A program made the position numbers and the translations under genes. DNA of 40,422 nt from an uncultured Pseudomonadota bacterium (GTDB lineage: Bacteria; Myxococcota_A; UBA796; SXON01). The notes under the pieces are model-generated. The model saw only the letters and a program-made list of their open reading frames with translations. It was not told where the DNA came from and did no database searches. Each line of letters opens with the position of its first letter. The first letter of the stretch is position 1. Shown piece after piece: positions 17,153 to 26,418 of this stretch. The stretch lies in contig CAISIK010000213.1 in the NCBI GenBank assembly GCA_903885375.1, positions 1 to 40,422 on the forward strand, read 5' to 3'.

Positions 17153-18658
17153 TCAGGGGGCGGAGAGGCTCCGTTCCGCCGCGCCCGCGCCCGCGAGGCG
17201 CCCGCCGTAGTACAACGCCGATGCACTGCCGCTGAAGCCCCGGCCCGACCCGCCGCCCGGGACCATTCCCACACACTCCCCGGCGGCCCAGACCCCGGGG
17301 ATCGGGGTGCCGTCCGGGGTGAGCACGCGGCTCGAGAGGTCGGTCAGGACGCCGCCGAAGTTCTTCGCGAGGGCCGGCCGGAAGTGCACGAAGGCCCAGC
17401 TCGTGCCGCGGAGCTGGTCGGTGGGGTCGAGGGAGGTGCCGAACTCATCGGTCTGCGAGGTGGCGGCGAGGTCGTTGTAGGCGTCGATGACGTCGGCGAC
17501 GGCCGGGTCCACGCCGGCCACCACCGCGGCGGTGGCAAGGTCGGCATCCACCACGAGGTCCTCGGAGCCGAGCGCCTGGAGCGCGGGCAGCGAGTAGAGC
17601 TCGGGGCCGGCATCCTGGTTCGCCCAGTTGTAGGCGGGCGGGGAAAAGACCATGGACTCCGCATCGTCGACCCCGGCCACGAGCCAGGCGCCGCCGGCCG
17701 GCAGGAGGTCGACGACATCGAAGGAGCCGAAGCTGCCGCCGGCGGTGAAGCGCTGGCCGTCGCTCCCCACGAGCAGGTAGGCCGGCGTGGTCATGAGGAT
17801 CATCGCCTCGGTGTCCGGGTCCCGCGGATCGGGGACGGAGTGCACGTACGTGCCGATGTTGGCCGGCTCCTCGCGGCCCGCGCCGATGGCCTCGAAGAAG
17901 GGCAGGCCGCCGCCGGTGGAGGACTTGAGGGTTTCGAAGATGGGGTCGAGCTCGGCGAGGTCGGGCCGCACCTCGGCGACGGCCTCGCGATTGCGGAGGA
18001 AGCCGCCCGTGGCCACGACCACGCCGCCCCTGGCGCCCGTGGCGCCGGTTTCACCCGTGGCCACATCCCGCCACTCCACGCCCACCACCGCGCCGTCCAC
18101 GATGACCGGGCCGGTCACTTCCACGCCCGTTCGTGCGGTGTAGGCGGTGTCGCCCATGAGCTGCTCGAACGAGGTGCCCTCGCCCGGCCAGCGGAACTCG
18201 TGGATGCGGGCCACGCTCCCCTCGCCGGCGGCGTTGTTGGGGCCGCGGATGTCCACCCCGTGGTCGCTGAGCCAGACCAGCACCTCGCTGGTGCCGGACA
18301 GGTACGCGGTCACGCTCGCGGCGGTGCCATCGGCCCCGGTGAGCGTGGTCCACTCGGCCTGCGCGAGGGCGAGGCTGTCTACGATCCCCGCATCCTCCTG
18401 CCAGGGCGTGAGGATGCCGTAGGCCTGCGAGGCCATGCGGACGCCCTCTCCGAGCGTGGTTTCCCGCTCGAAGAGCACCACGGAGGCGCCGGCTTCGGCC
18501 GCCGCGAGGACGGCCGCCGAGCCCGCGGGACCGCTCCCGACCACCACCACGTCGTAGGTGGTGTCGAACTCGGGTGCGGTGTCTGGCGCCGGCGCGGTGT
18601 CGGTGCCGGTGTGGCCGACGCTCTCGCTGCAGCCGAGCGCCAGGAGGACGGGGATCAT
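17153..18658 (-). CDS. FAD-binding oxidoreductase lipoprotein (fumarate reductase/flavocytochrome c-like)
   Basis: 501 residues. The N-terminus [10 protein letters not shown] is a short signal peptide with lipobox LALGC, followed by a Thr/Asp/Pro-rich tether. The FAD-binding Rossmann motif is [13 protein letters not shown] (residues ~38-50), with the ribose-binding Glu in VVLFERE. Further family motifs are [17 protein letters not shown] and, near the end, [12 protein letters not shown]...[15 protein letters not shown], as in the FAD-binding-2 family (fumarate reductase, ketosteroid dehydrogenase). Being an exported flavoprotein with no twin-arginine motif is odd, because such proteins usually leave folded by Tat. 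Substrate unknown. It sits between typA and kbl on the same strand. Confidence 0.86.
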   Translation of the reverse strand: MIPVLLALGCSESVGHTGTDTAPAPDTAPEFDTTYDVVVVGSGPAGSAAVLAAAEAGASVVLFERETTLGEGVRMASQAYGILTPWQEDAGIVDSLALAQAEWTTLTGADGTAASVTAYLSGTSEVLVWLSDHGVDIRGPNNAAGEGSVARIHEFRWPGEGTSFEQLMGDTAYTARTGVEVTGPVIVDGAVVGVEWRDVATGETGATGARGGVVVATGGFLRNREAVAEVRPDLAELDPIFETLKSSTGGGLPFFEAIGAGREEPANIGTYVHSVPDPRDPDTEAMILMTTPAYLLVGSDGQRFTAGGSFGSFDVVDLLPAGGAWLVAGVDDAESMVFSPPAYNWANQDAGPELYSLPALQALGSEDLVVDADLATAAVVAGVDPAVADVIDAYNDLAATSQTDEFGTSLDPTDQLRGTSWAFVHFRPALAKNFGGVLTDLSSRVLTPDGTPIPGVWAAGECVGMVPGGGSGRGFSGSASALYYGGRLAGAGAAERSLSAP

Positions 18659-18764
18659 CCACGTAGTCTATCCCAAACGCCGCGAGTTCCGAACCGAATG
18701 CTCGGCCCTCGCCGGCAGTCCGGTTCAGGCGGGATGCGACGATGCGCTTCCGCTGGGAGCCAGC

Positions 18765-20576
18765 CTACGCGTCGCGCTCGCCGCGAACCACGCTGCGGAG
18801 GTTCTTGGGCAGCACCCGCTTGCGGAGGCGGATGGCCGAGGGGGTGATCTCCACCAGCTCGTCGTCCGAGATGTACTCGAGGGACTTCTCGAGGTTCATC
18901 TGGATCGGCGGGATGAGGATCTGCTTCTCGTCGGCGCCGGCGCTGCGGATGTTGTTGAGCTGCTTCTCGCGCGTGCAGTCGATGTTGATGTCGTTGTCAC
19001 GCGAGTTCTCGCCCACGATCATGCCTTCGTACACCACCGTCTGCGGGCTGATGAACATCCGGCCGCGGGGCTGGAGGTGGTACAGCGCGTAGGTCGTGGC
19101 CTCGCCGAGACGGTCGGCGATGAGCGAGCCGTTGGAGCGGCTCTGGATGAAGCCGGCGTGCACGTCGTACCCATCGAACAGGGTGTTGAGCAGGCCCTGG
19201 CCGCGGGTGTCGTTGAGGAACTCGCCGCGGAAGCCGATGAGGCCGCGGGAGGGGATGCGGAAGAACAGGCGGACGCGGCCGCTGCCATCCATCTTCATCT
19301 CGGTCATGCGGCCCTTGCGGGTGGCCATCTTCTGCGTGACCACGCCCATGAAGCCTTCGGGGAAGTCGAGCTGGGCCACTTCGTAGGGCTCGAGCTGCGC
19401 GCCGTCCTTCTCGATGTAGCGAACCTCGGGGCGCGAGACGCTGAGCTCGAAGCCCTCTCGGCGCATCGTTTCGATCAGGATGCCGAGCTGGAGCTCGCCA
19501 CGCCCGAACACCCGCATGCTCTCGGAGGTGCCGGTCTCCTCGATGCGGAGCGCAGGGTTCATCATCTTCTCCTTCTCGAGGCGCTCGCGAATCTGGCGGG
19601 CGGTCACGTACTTGCCTTCCTTGCCGGCGAGCGGCGAGGAGTTGGCGGAGAAGGTCATGCCGATGGTGGGCTCGTCGACGGTGAGGCGCGGCAGCGGCCG
19701 CGGGTCGTCGAACGCCGTGAAGCTGTCGCCGATGCCCACGTCGGGGATGCCGGCGATGGCGCCGATGTCCCCCGCCACCAGCTCGGCGGCCGCCACACGG
19801 CGAAGGCCCTCGAACTGGAACAGCGAGGCCACGCGCACCTTCTTCGGCACGCCATCCTCGCCCACCAGCGCGACGTCGGTCTTCTCGCGGATGGCGCCGG
19901 TGGCCACGCGAACGATGGCGAGGCGGCCCACGTAGTTGTCGTAGTCGAGCTGGTTGACCATCGCCTGGAGGCTGCCCTCGGACTTCACGCGCGGCGGCGG
20001 GATGCGGGCCACGATGGTGTCGAACATCGACTTGAGGTTCTCACCCTTCTCGCCCTGCACCGTGGTGCACCAGCCATCACGGGCCACCGAGTAGAGGATG
20101 GGGAAGTCGATCTGCTCGTCGTTGGCGCCCAGATCGATGAAGAGGTCGTACACCTCGTTCACGACTTCCTGGATGCGAGCGTCGGGCCGGTCGATCTTGT
20201 TCACGCAGAGGATGATGCTGAGGCCCTGCTCGAGCGCCTTGCGGAGCACGAAGCGGGTCTGAGGAAGGGGGCCTTCGCTCGCATCCACGAGCAGCATGGC
20301 GCCATCGACCATCTTCAGCGTGCGCTCGACCTCGCCGCCGAAGTCGGCGTGGCCCGGCGTGTCGACGATGTTGATCTTGGTGTCGCCGTAGTGGATGGAG
20401 GCCACCTTGGCCATGATGGTGATGCCGCGCTCACGCTCGAGGTCCATCGAGTCCATGACGCGGTCGGCGACGGACTCGTTGGCGCGGAACGTGCCGGCCT
20501 GCCGGAGCAGCCCATCGACCAGGGTGGTCTTTCCATGGTCAACGTGGGCGATGATGGCGAGGTTGCGCAGATTCAC
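18765..20576 (-). CDS. typA: Ribosome-associated GTPase TypA/BipA
   Basis: Translational GTPase that binds the 70S ribosome and supports 50S assembly and growth under stress. 603 residues, the normal family length. G motifs: G1 AHVDHGKTT (residues ~10-18), G2 region ERERGITI, G3 [11 protein letters not shown]4 NKIDRPDAR. The C-terminal TypA-specific domain ([19 protein letters not shown] and [16 protein letters not shown]) separates it from LepA and EF-G. The start [15 protein letters not shown] is canonical. It lies alone between the AgmX/GltJ-like gene and the FAD lipoprotein gene, same strand, about 100 bp on each side. Confidence 0.97.
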   Translation of the reverse strand: MNLRNLAIIAHVDHGKTTLVDGLLRQAGTFRANESVADRVMDSMDLERERGITIMAKVASIHYGDTKINIVDTPGHADFGGEVERTLKMVDGAMLLVDASEGPLPQTRFVLRKALEQGLSIILCVNKIDRPDARIQEVVNEVYDLFIDLGANDEQIDFPILYSVARDGWCTTVQGEKGENLKSMFDTIVARIPPPRVKSEGSLQAMVNQLDYDNYVGRLAIVRVATGAIREKTDVALVGEDGVPKKVRVASLFQFEGLRRVAAAELVAGDIGAIAGIPDVGIGDSFTAFDDPRPLPRLTVDEPTIGMTFSANSSPLAGKEGKYVTARQIRERLEKEKMMNPALRIEETGTSESMRVFGRGELQLGILIETMRREGFELSVSRPEVRYIEKDGAQLEPYEVAQLDFPEGFMGVVTQKMATRKGRMTEMKMDGSGRVRLFFRIPSRGLIGFRGEFLNDTRGQGLLNTLFDGYDVHAGFIQSRSNGSLIADRLGEATTYALYHLQPRGRMFISPQTVVYEGMIVGENSRDNDINIDCTREKQLNNIRSAGADEKQILIPPIQMNLEKSLEYISDDELVEITPSAIRLRKRVLPKNLRSVVRGERDA

Positions 20577-20649
20577 GACGGTACCCGGGAGGGAAGGGGC
20601 CGCCGTTTCACCCGAAAGGACGGGTTGCGCAAGGACGCGACCCGGGTTT

Positions 20650-20670
20650 CCGCGGCCACGGGGGCCGCGG
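20650..20670 (-). terminator. GC hairpin downstream of the AgmX/GltJ-like gene
   Basis: CCGCGGCC-(5)-GGCCGCGG is a perfect 8-bp stem about 9 bases past the TAA stop of the minus-strand gene at 20679. It is followed by AAACCC rather than a T-run. A weak or Rho-assisted terminator is plausible between this gene and typA. Confidence 0.4.
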
Positions 20671-20678
20671 CTGCCTTC

Positions 20679-22124
20679 TTAGAAGTTCGGGAACGCGTAG
20701 GTGAGCGTGAGCGGATCACCTTCGAACGGGGGGAAGGCGATGGCTTTTACCGCCGAGGAAAGGCAGGTGTCGAAGTCGGTGCCCTTCCAATCGCCGCTCG
20801 GAATCTTGGCGGAGGACACGGCGCCGGAGGGCTGCACGGTCATCTTGACCTTCACGTTGTTCGGAAGATCGCCGCTCGCCTTCTGCTCCTTGATGTAGCA
20901 GAGCTTCACGCCCTTGTTGCTCTTCATCATGGTGTCGATCACCCGGGTGTCGAGCGTGGAGGCGGTCGAGGCGCTGCTCGACTCCTCCTCGGCGGGCTTC
21001 GGCGCCGGCTTGGGCGCGGGCTTGGGCTCGGCCTTGGGCGTGATGCGCTCGGCGGGGGCGGCCTTCGCCTCCACCGGCTTGGGGGCCGGCTTGGGGGCCT
21101 CGACGGGCTTGGGGGGCTCCACAGGCTTGGGGGGCTCGACCGGGGCCACCGGCTCCGGGGGAGCCACCTCGGCCGGAGGTGCCACCTCGGCGGGCTTGGG
21201 GGGCTCGACCGGGGCCACCGGCTCGGGCGGAGGCGTGGGGACGACCGCAGGCTTGGGCGCGGGCTGCGCCGCCTGCTGCGGGGACATCCCCGCGAGGCCG
21301 CCCGCCGCGAGGAAGTGCGCGAGGCCGAAGATCACCGCGAGGAAGAAGCCCCCGGCACCGCCGAGCACCACGCTCGCGGGCCGCACGCCGCGGCCGCCGG
21401 TGAGGATGATGAGCGCCGACCCGGCCGAGCCGAAGACGCCCATGAAGGTGCCGACGGCGCCGATCGCGGGCACACCCGCGAAGGCCGCCGCCACGTGGAT
21501 CATCGCACCGAAGACGCCGAGCACCCCGAGCAGGGAGGCGAAGGTGAGGTCGCCACGCGGGTCGTAGGCGCCTGCCTCGGCGGCGGGCGGGAGAGGCGGC
21601 GCCGGCACCGCGGCCGGACGGACCGGCACGGGGGGGGGCGGCGCGGCCGCGGCGCGCACGGGCACCGGCGGGGGCGGCGCACCGCCCGGGGGCGGCGGGA
21701 ACGGCGACGCCGCGGGGATGAAGGGCGGGGGCGCCTCCGGCGGGGGCGCCTGCACGACCGTGTCGCGATCGCCGCGCTCCGGCGCGGGAGCTGCGGCCGG
21801 GGAGTCATCCCGCGGAACGGTGGCCTCGGCGCCCGAGTTGTCGGGGGAGACCTGCGTGGGCCGCGGGTCCATGCTGCCATCGTCGACCGGAGCGGCGGGC
21901 CGGGCGCGCGCCTGGCGCTCGAGGTCGGCGGCGCTGGTGATCAGCGTGCGCTCATCGGCGGCCTCGGGGGCATCGCCCCCTTCGGGCGCGGCGGGGGAGG
22001 AGTCCGGACGGCGGATGAGGATGGGGTTCCCGCACTTCCTGCACGTGGCCTTGTTCACGTCGCGCGTGAGCTTGGAGTCCGGGATCTTGTAGGATGCACC
22101 GCAGTTGTCGCATACGACGCGCAT
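20679..22124 (-). CDS. Zinc-ribbon, Pro-rich, AgmX/TonB-like membrane protein (GltJ-like)
   Basis: 481 residues. N-terminal MJ0042-type zinc ribbon (Cys5, Cys8, Cys28, Cys31). Then comes an acidic/Pro linker, a very Pro-rich stretch (~140-185), two hydrophobic segments (roughly 195-245 and 255-285), and a long repeat linker of [13 protein letters not shown] type suited to span the periplasm. The C-terminal globular domain (~395-481) resembles the AgmX/PglI or TonB C-terminal domain ([10 protein letters not shown] ... [22 protein letters not shown]). This order, cytoplasmic zinc ribbon - TM - Pro linker - TonB-like domain, is that of GltJ/AgmX-type gliding-motility proteins in M. xanthus. A role in linking a cytoplasmic signal to the outer membrane is inferred. 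No other gliding genes are adjacent. Confidence 0.84.
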   Translation of the reverse strand: MRVVCDNCGASYKIPDSKLTRDVNKATCRKCGNPILIRRPDSSPAAPEGGDAPEAADERTLITSAADLERQARARPAAPVDDGSMDPRPTQVSPDNSGAEATVPRDDSPAAAPAPERGDRDTVVQAPPPEAPPPFIPAASPFPPPPGGAPPPPVPVRAAAAPPPPVPVRPAAVPAPPLPPAAEAGAYDPRGDLTFASLLGVLGVFGAMIHVAAAFAGVPAIGAVGTFMGVFGSAGSALIILTGGRGVRPASVVLGGAGGFFLAVIFGLAHFLAAGGLAGMSPQQAAQPAPKPAVVPTPPPEPVAPVEPPKPAEVAPPAEVAPPEPVAPVEPPKPVEPPKPVEAPKPAPKPVEAKAAPAERITPKAEPKPAPKPAPKPAEEESSSASTASTLDTRVIDTMMKSNKGVKLCYIKEQKASGDLPNNVKVKMTVQPSGAVSSAKIPSGDWKGTDFDTCLSSAVKAIAFPPFEGDPLTLTYAFPNF

Positions 22125-22196
22125 GTTGGATTTTCCTCGTCTGGCCGAACGGCCGAACCTACGGGTTCAGTGGGCTTTTGTCAATCGTTGCGGGGG

Positions 22197-23231
22197 TCAA
22201 GGAGGCGTGACGACGAGGGCCCAGGCGGGCTCATCGTACACGGTCACCACGGGTGCGGGCTGGGCAGCCACGACCACCGCGGTCGTTCCGCCACCGACCA
22301 GCGCGAGGAGCCCCACCCAGAACCACCAGCGGTTGGTGATCGGGCCCTCGGCCGGGCGGACCGTCCGGCCCGTCTTGATGCGGACGGGCGCCTCGCGGCC
22401 CGGGCGGGCCACCGTGACCTCCGGCGTCCGTTCGCGCTCGACCGCCTCGGGCTCGCCGGCCGGTCCGGGGTCGGAGCGGGGGGGGGCCGCCGGGGCCGGG
22501 CGCACCAGCGCGGCCACCCGACCAGCCACGACCTCCCACTCGAGCGCGGCGGGGTTCACGGGGAGCTCCACGTTGGCATCGAGCTCCCCGCTCTCCCCTC
22601 CCGCCCGGTACACCAGCAGGTGAACGGCGCCCTGGCCGCCCACGCTCCCGACCACGAGGGCATCGGTGCCGAGCGCGCCGAGCAGGCCTGCGAGTGTGGC
22701 TTCGTCGGGCGGGGCCCAGGTGGTGCGGGCCACGCCGGAATCGACCTCGGAGAGCATGCGCGCCGCCGTGCCCTTCACGCTGGGGTGGGAGGCAGCGTAG
22801 GCGGGCCAGAACGTGGCCAGGGCGGTGAGGTCCTCCCGGGCCGCGAGGGTGTCGCCCACCGCGAGCCGGGCCTCCGCGAGGCTCCAGGCCACATCGGCCA
22901 GCTCGAGCCGCCGCGACCAGCTCGACCCCGCGGTGAGGTGAAGGCGCGCCGACTCGTCGAGCGCCCGAACGGCCTCCGCGGCGCGGCCCTTCGTGAGCGA
23001 GGCGCGCCCCTCGGCGTAGCGCGCGCGGGCGGACTCGAGCTCCTCCTCGTGGCCGGCGGTGAGCGCGCCGGCCACCTCGGTGGCCAGCGGCACTTCCACC
23101 CCTTCGAGCCCGAGCGTGTCGCGGAGGACCTCGGTGGCGGCGGCCGCCTGTTCGCCCGACACGCCGCGGCCATCGAGCGGCAGCACGGCCACGGAGCTCG
23201 CGAGGGCGGGACCGACGAGGGCGAAGATCAT
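22197..23231 (-). CDS. Membrane-anchored protein of unknown function
   Basis: 344 residues from ATG 23229-23231. Short N-terminal signal-like segment (MIFALVGPALASS), then SVAVLPLDGRGVSGEQAAAATEVLRDTL, the opening strand-helix seen in FlgO/TolB-like "variable-dose" envelope proteins. Next is an Ala/Glu-rich helical region resembling TPR hairpins (~60-150), and a beta region (LVVGSVGGQGAVHLLVYRAGG). A disordered Pro/Arg linker is followed by one transmembrane helix (WWFWVGLLALVGGGTTAVVVAAQ, ~300-322) and a short C-terminal tail. I do not recognise a named family. A long opposite-strand frame through this region is a GC shadow. It diverges from the lipoprotein at 23296 (64 bp between starts). 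Confidence 0.7.
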   Translation of the reverse strand: MIFALVGPALASSVAVLPLDGRGVSGEQAAAATEVLRDTLGLEGVEVPLATEVAGALTAGHEEELESARARYAEGRASLTKGRAAEAVRALDESARLHLTAGSSWSRRLELADVAWSLAEARLAVGDTLAAREDLTALATFWPAYAASHPSVKGTAARMLSEVDSGVARTTWAPPDEATLAGLLGALGTDALVVGSVGGQGAVHLLVYRAGGESGELDANVELPVNPAALEWEVVAGRVAALVRPAPAAPPRSDPGPAGEPEAVERERTPEVTVARPGREAPVRIKTGRTVRPAEGPITNRWWFWVGLLALVGGGTTAVVVAAQPAPVVTVYDEPAWALVVTPP

Positions 23232-23295
23232 GGGGGGAGCCACCCGCGGATAACCCGCGGCCGCCCCGGCGGAGTCCCCGGGATAGGAGCGAGGC

Positions 23296-23952
23296 ATGAC
23301 GCTGCTCCTCCTGGGCGCGGGATGTGTGCCCGCCGCCGTGTACGGCATCCGGTTCGATGGTGGCATGCCGCAGGCCACGGAGCTCTCCGCGGTGGGCGGC
23401 GTCTTTCCCGGCAGCACGGGGGATGGCCTCCCCCTGGGCGACACCGCGGTGGTCGGCCTGCAGGGCCGCCAGCGCATCGGCGAGAACGTGGCGCTCGCGA
23501 TGGCTGCCGGGGTGGCCACGGCCTCGATCGAGGAGAACGCGGCCGGCGCGGGCGAGGTTGAGGTGCAGTGGCGGGTGCTGCACGATGCGCCCCTCACGCT
23601 GAGCCTGCTGGGCGGGGTGGATGGGTTCGTACAGGCCGACAGCGACTCGATCATGCTCGGGGTGCACGGCGGGGCCGTCGTTTCCCGGAACCTCGGGGCC
23701 CAGGTGCGGCCGTACTTCGGCGTGAAGGTGAACCCCATCCTCAACGCGGGCGAGGAGGTCTTCCCCTGGCTCCAGTACGGCGGCGGCCTGTCCTGGCGCC
23801 CCCGCCTCGCCCCCGCCACGCGCGGTCTCCTGGCGCTGGAGGCGAGCGGCTACCGCGGTTTTGGCGCCGACCTGGTGAACGACCGCGACATCCTGACCTG
23901 GGGCCTCATGCTGCAGGTGGGGGCCAGCTTCGGCAACGACGAGCCCGAGTAG
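23296..23952 (+). CDS. Lipoprotein / outer-membrane barrel-like protein
   Basis: 218 residues from ATG 23296. Short signal peptide MTLLLLGAGC with lipobox LGAGC. The rest is a series of alternating amphipathic strands with Gly/aromatic turns (TAVVGLQGRQRIGENVALAMAAG, VRPYFGVKVNPILNAG, LTWGLMLQVGASF), typical of a small outer-membrane beta-barrel of 8-10 strands. An acylated barrel-like protein is unusual; the lipobox may be fortuitous. No family recognised. Followed by a small zinc-ribbon gene after a 93-bp gap. Confidence 0.68.
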   Translation: MTLLLLGAGCVPAAVYGIRFDGGMPQATELSAVGGVFPGSTGDGLPLGDTAVVGLQGRQRIGENVALAMAAGVATASIEENAAGAGEVEVQWRVLHDAPLTLSLLGGVDGFVQADSDSIMLGVHGGAVVSRNLGAQVRPYFGVKVNPILNAGEEVFPWLQYGGGLSWRPRLAPATRGLLALEASGYRGFGADLVNDRDILTWGLMLQVGASFGNDEPE

Positions 23953-23964
23953 CGAGCCGATCGG

Positions 23965-23980
23965 GCACGCGGGAGCGTGC
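23965..23980 (+). other. Perfect 6-bp hairpin with GGGA tetraloop
   Basis: GCACGC-GGGA-GCGTGC lies 13 bases after the stop of the barrel-like lipoprotein. GGGA fits the stable GNRA loop class. There is no T-run directly after it. It may protect the 3' end of the mRNA or attenuate read-through into the next gene. Confidence 0.3.
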
Positions 23981-24045
23981 GGCGGCGCCCGGAACCCCCG
24001 CAGTGCGCGCTTTTCCCCGATAGCTTGGCGAACCCGAGGCTTTCC

Positions 24046-24324
24046 ATGGACTAGTGCCAGGTTTGCACCGCGAGCGCGCCCACGAAGCAGGTCACCTTCC
24101 ATCAGAACGTGGGCCTCGTGATCCTCCGCTTCCCGAGCTCGATCAGCGGGAATCTCTGCCGGGCGTGCATCGACAAGTACTTCTGGAAGATGTCCCTCAT
24201 CAGCTTCTGTTTCGGCTGGTGGGGCGTGATCTCCTTTTTCTGGACGCTGGTGACGCTCCCGATGAACGTGATCACCTACCTGGGCTGCCTCTCGCTCCCC
24301 GCTCGCCACGCGCCGGGGACCTGA
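24046..24324 (+). CDS. Small zinc-ribbon, two-TM protein interrupted by in-frame TAG at codon 3
   Basis: Reading from ATG 24046, which has GAGG six bases upstream as a ribosome site, the frame is Met-Asp-TAG-Cys-Gln-Val-Cys and then stays open to 24324. After the TAG the ~90 codons encode a first CxxC (CQVC), the conserved-looking VTFHQNVG, a second CxxC (LCRACIDKYF), and a hydrophobic hairpin (FGWWGVISFFWTLVTLP ... MNVITYLGCL). This is a four-Cys zinc ribbon with two membrane helices, a layout found in a family of small bacterial proteins. No ATG, GTG or TTG lies between the TAG and GTG 24109, and starting at 24109 would lose the first CxxC and has no ribosome site. Either a nonsense mutation, an assembly error, or recoding. 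Its TGA is 3 bases before the S9 peptidase ATG, so they are probably co-transcribed. Confidence 0.72.
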
Positions 24325-24327
24325 GCC

Positions 24328-26361
24328 ATGGCCGGCGGTCGCCTCGAGCTCGACGATCTGCAGCGGGTGCAGCTGCCCGGCCCCCCCGTGGCGTGGGGCG
24401 CGGGGGTGGCCTACGCCCTTCGCCGGGGGGATGCGGAGGCGAGGCGGCACAAGAGCGCGATGTGGGCGTCGTCGTTGGATGGGTCGGCGCCGCGGCGGCT
24501 CACGCAGGGCGAGGTCAACGACCGCCAGCCGATGGCCGACCCGGGCGGGGCCTTCCTGTGCTTCCTCTCCGGGCGCGAGCGGGGCGACCAGGTGTGGCGC
24601 CTGGACGCCGCGGGCGGGGAGGCTCGCCGCCTCACCTCCTTCGGGTACGGCTCGCTCGGAACCGGCGCGATCTCGCCCGACGGGCGCACGCTGGCCATCC
24701 TGTTCACCCCCGCCGACGACCCGGAGCACCCGATCCTCGCCGCCGACCGGGTGGACCGTCCCACGGGCGATGACGGTCCCGACGCCTTCCCGGGGGCGGC
24801 TGCGAACGAGCCCGCCTACAAGGAGCGGCAGGGGCAGCCCACAGCGCGGGTGTACGCGCGCCGGCACACCCGGTTGGATGGTGCCGGCTGGGAGGGCGGC
24901 TTCCGCACCCAGCTCTGGCTCGTGGACACCGCGAGCGGCGCCGCGCGTCGCCTCACCAGCGGGCCTTGTGTGGTCACGGCGGTGGCGTGGCATCCTGACG
25001 GTGGCTCGGTCTTCGTGACGCGGCTGCCGCTGCCCCGGTGGGATGCGGAGTACTGCCGCAACGAGCTCGTTCGGATCGGGGTGGACGGGGGGGAGCCGCA
25101 GCCTGTGCCCAAGCCCGACGGTGCCGTGGAGGCGCCCAGCGTGAGCCCCGACGGTACGCGTGTGGCCTGGGTGTTCGCGCCGGTCGACCTGTGGGGGTGG
25201 ATGAACTGGAAGGCCGGGTTCACGGACATCCGCACCGGCGCCGTCGTGCTGCTCGGGGCCTCGCTGGATCGTTCGGTGGGTGACTGGGGGCTCGACGACC
25301 TGCTCGGCAGCGCCTTCACGCCGGTGCCGCCCCTCTGGGAGGCCGACGCGCTCCTCGTCCTCGCCACCGACCACGACGCCGTCCGCCTGCTCCGCCTCGG
25401 CTTCGACCAGTCGGCCGCGTGGCTCAGCCCGGCGGAGCGCTGCCTCGCCTGGCCGGTGCGGCTCGCCGACGGCGGGATCGGCGGCGTGGTGGCCAGCGCC
25501 GGAGAGTTCGCGGAGGTGGGCCGGATGACGACGTCGGGCCCCGAAGCGCGGACGAACCACAACGAAGCGCTCGCCGCCGACGTGGGCCTGCGCAAGCCCG
25601 AGCGCGTGGAGATCGCCACCCCGGAGGGCACGCTGCAGGGGTGGTACCTCGCCCCTCGTGGCACCGCGCCCCTCCCCGCGCCGGGCCTGCTCTACATCCA
25701 CGGCGGCCCGCACGTGGCCTATGCGGCGCGGGTCGTCTTCGAGATGCACTGGCTCGCCGACCAGGGCTTCGGCATGACGTGGGGCAACCCCCGCGGCAGC
25801 GCCGGCTCGGGCGAGACGTGGGGAAAGGTGATCGATCCGCGCTGGGGTCCCGCCGAGACGCCCGACTTCCTCGCGCTGGCCGAGCACATGGCAGCCCGCC
25901 CGGAGATCAACGACACCCGCCTCGGCGTGACTGGCGGCAGCTACGGCGGCTACATGACGTTGTACCTCGCCGAGCACACGAGTCGGTTCCGGGCGGCGGT
26001 CGCCGACCGCGGCCTCTACGACTGGGCGCTCTCCTGGGCCGGTGGCGACTTTGGCCGCTTTGCCCCCGCCACGCTGGAGCTCCCCTCCCCGCCCGACGAC
26101 CTCGCCGCCTGGGCCGATCGTTCCCTGCTCCGCGACACCCAGCGGGTCACCATCCCCTTCCTCGTGATGCAGGCGATGGAGGACCACCGCTGCGACATGT
26201 CGCAGGCCCTCGCGCTCTTCGAGCGCTTGCAGCTTCAGGGCACGCCGAGCGCGCTGGTGCTGTTTCCCGAGGAGAGCCACGGGCTCTCCCGCGGGGGGCG
26301 CATGGACCGCCGTCGCGAACGGATGCGGCAGATCGCGGGCTGGTTCCGGCGCTGGCTGTAG
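24328..26361 (+). CDS. S9-family serine peptidase (acylaminoacyl/prolyl oligopeptidase-like)
   Basis: 677 residues. The N-terminal half is a WD40/TolB-like beta-propeller (repeats such as GAISPDGRTLAIL and SVSPDGTRVAWVF). The C-terminal ~260 residues are an alpha/beta-hydrolase domain opening with IATPEGTLQGWYLAP and IHGGPH. Catalytic triad seen: Ser538 in GGSYGGYM, Asp619 in AMEDHRCD, His651 in ESHGLSR. No signal peptide, so a cytosolic oligopeptidase is expected, cleaving short peptides or removing N-acyl amino acids. The start ATG 24328 is 3 bases after the stop of the small zinc-ribbon gene. Convergent with the aminotransferase at 26419; the 57 bp between them hold no clear terminator. 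Confidence 0.94.
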   Translation: MAGGRLELDDLQRVQLPGPPVAWGAGVAYALRRGDAEARRHKSAMWASSLDGSAPRRLTQGEVNDRQPMADPGGAFLCFLSGRERGDQVWRLDAAGGEARRLTSFGYGSLGTGAISPDGRTLAILFTPADDPEHPILAADRVDRPTGDDGPDAFPGAAANEPAYKERQGQPTARVYARRHTRLDGAGWEGGFRTQLWLVDTASGAARRLTSGPCVVTAVAWHPDGGSVFVTRLPLPRWDAEYCRNELVRIGVDGGEPQPVPKPDGAVEAPSVSPDGTRVAWVFAPVDLWGWMNWKAGFTDIRTGAVVLLGASLDRSVGDWGLDDLLGSAFTPVPPLWEADALLVLATDHDAVRLLRLGFDQSAAWLSPAERCLAWPVRLADGGIGGVVASAGEFAEVGRMTTSGPEARTNHNEALAADVGLRKPERVEIATPEGTLQGWYLAPRGTAPLPAPGLLYIHGGPHVAYAARVVFEMHWLADQGFGMTWGNPRGSAGSGETWGKVIDPRWGPAETPDFLALAEHMAARPEINDTRLGVTGGSYGGYMTLYLAEHTSRFRAAVADRGLYDWALSWAGGDFGRFAPATLELPSPPDDLAAWADRSLLRDTQRVTIPFLVMQAMEDHRCDMSQALALFERLQLQGTPSALVLFPEESHGLSRGGRMDRRRERMRQIAGWFRRWL

Positions 26362-26418
26362 GGGCCGGCAAACGACGCGATCGCGGGCGGATTCCGAGGC
26401 TGGCCAGCGCGGAAGCGC

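Noticed and set aside
18558..23561. A 1667-codon plus-strand frame opposite the FAD lipoprotein, typA, AgmX-like and unknown genes
   Set aside because: Same GC shadow effect; it crosses several well-supported minus-strand genes and their gaps and shows no domain.
24046..24324. The TAG as a pyrrolysine codon
   Set aside because: TAG ends several ordinary genes in the window, and nothing here suggests a pyrrolysine system. Mutation, read error or simple read-through are more likely.
22231..26280. A 1349-codon minus-strand frame opposite the S9 peptidase
   Set aside because: Arg/Gly/His-rich shadow; the plus-strand peptidase has a complete propeller and catalytic triad.
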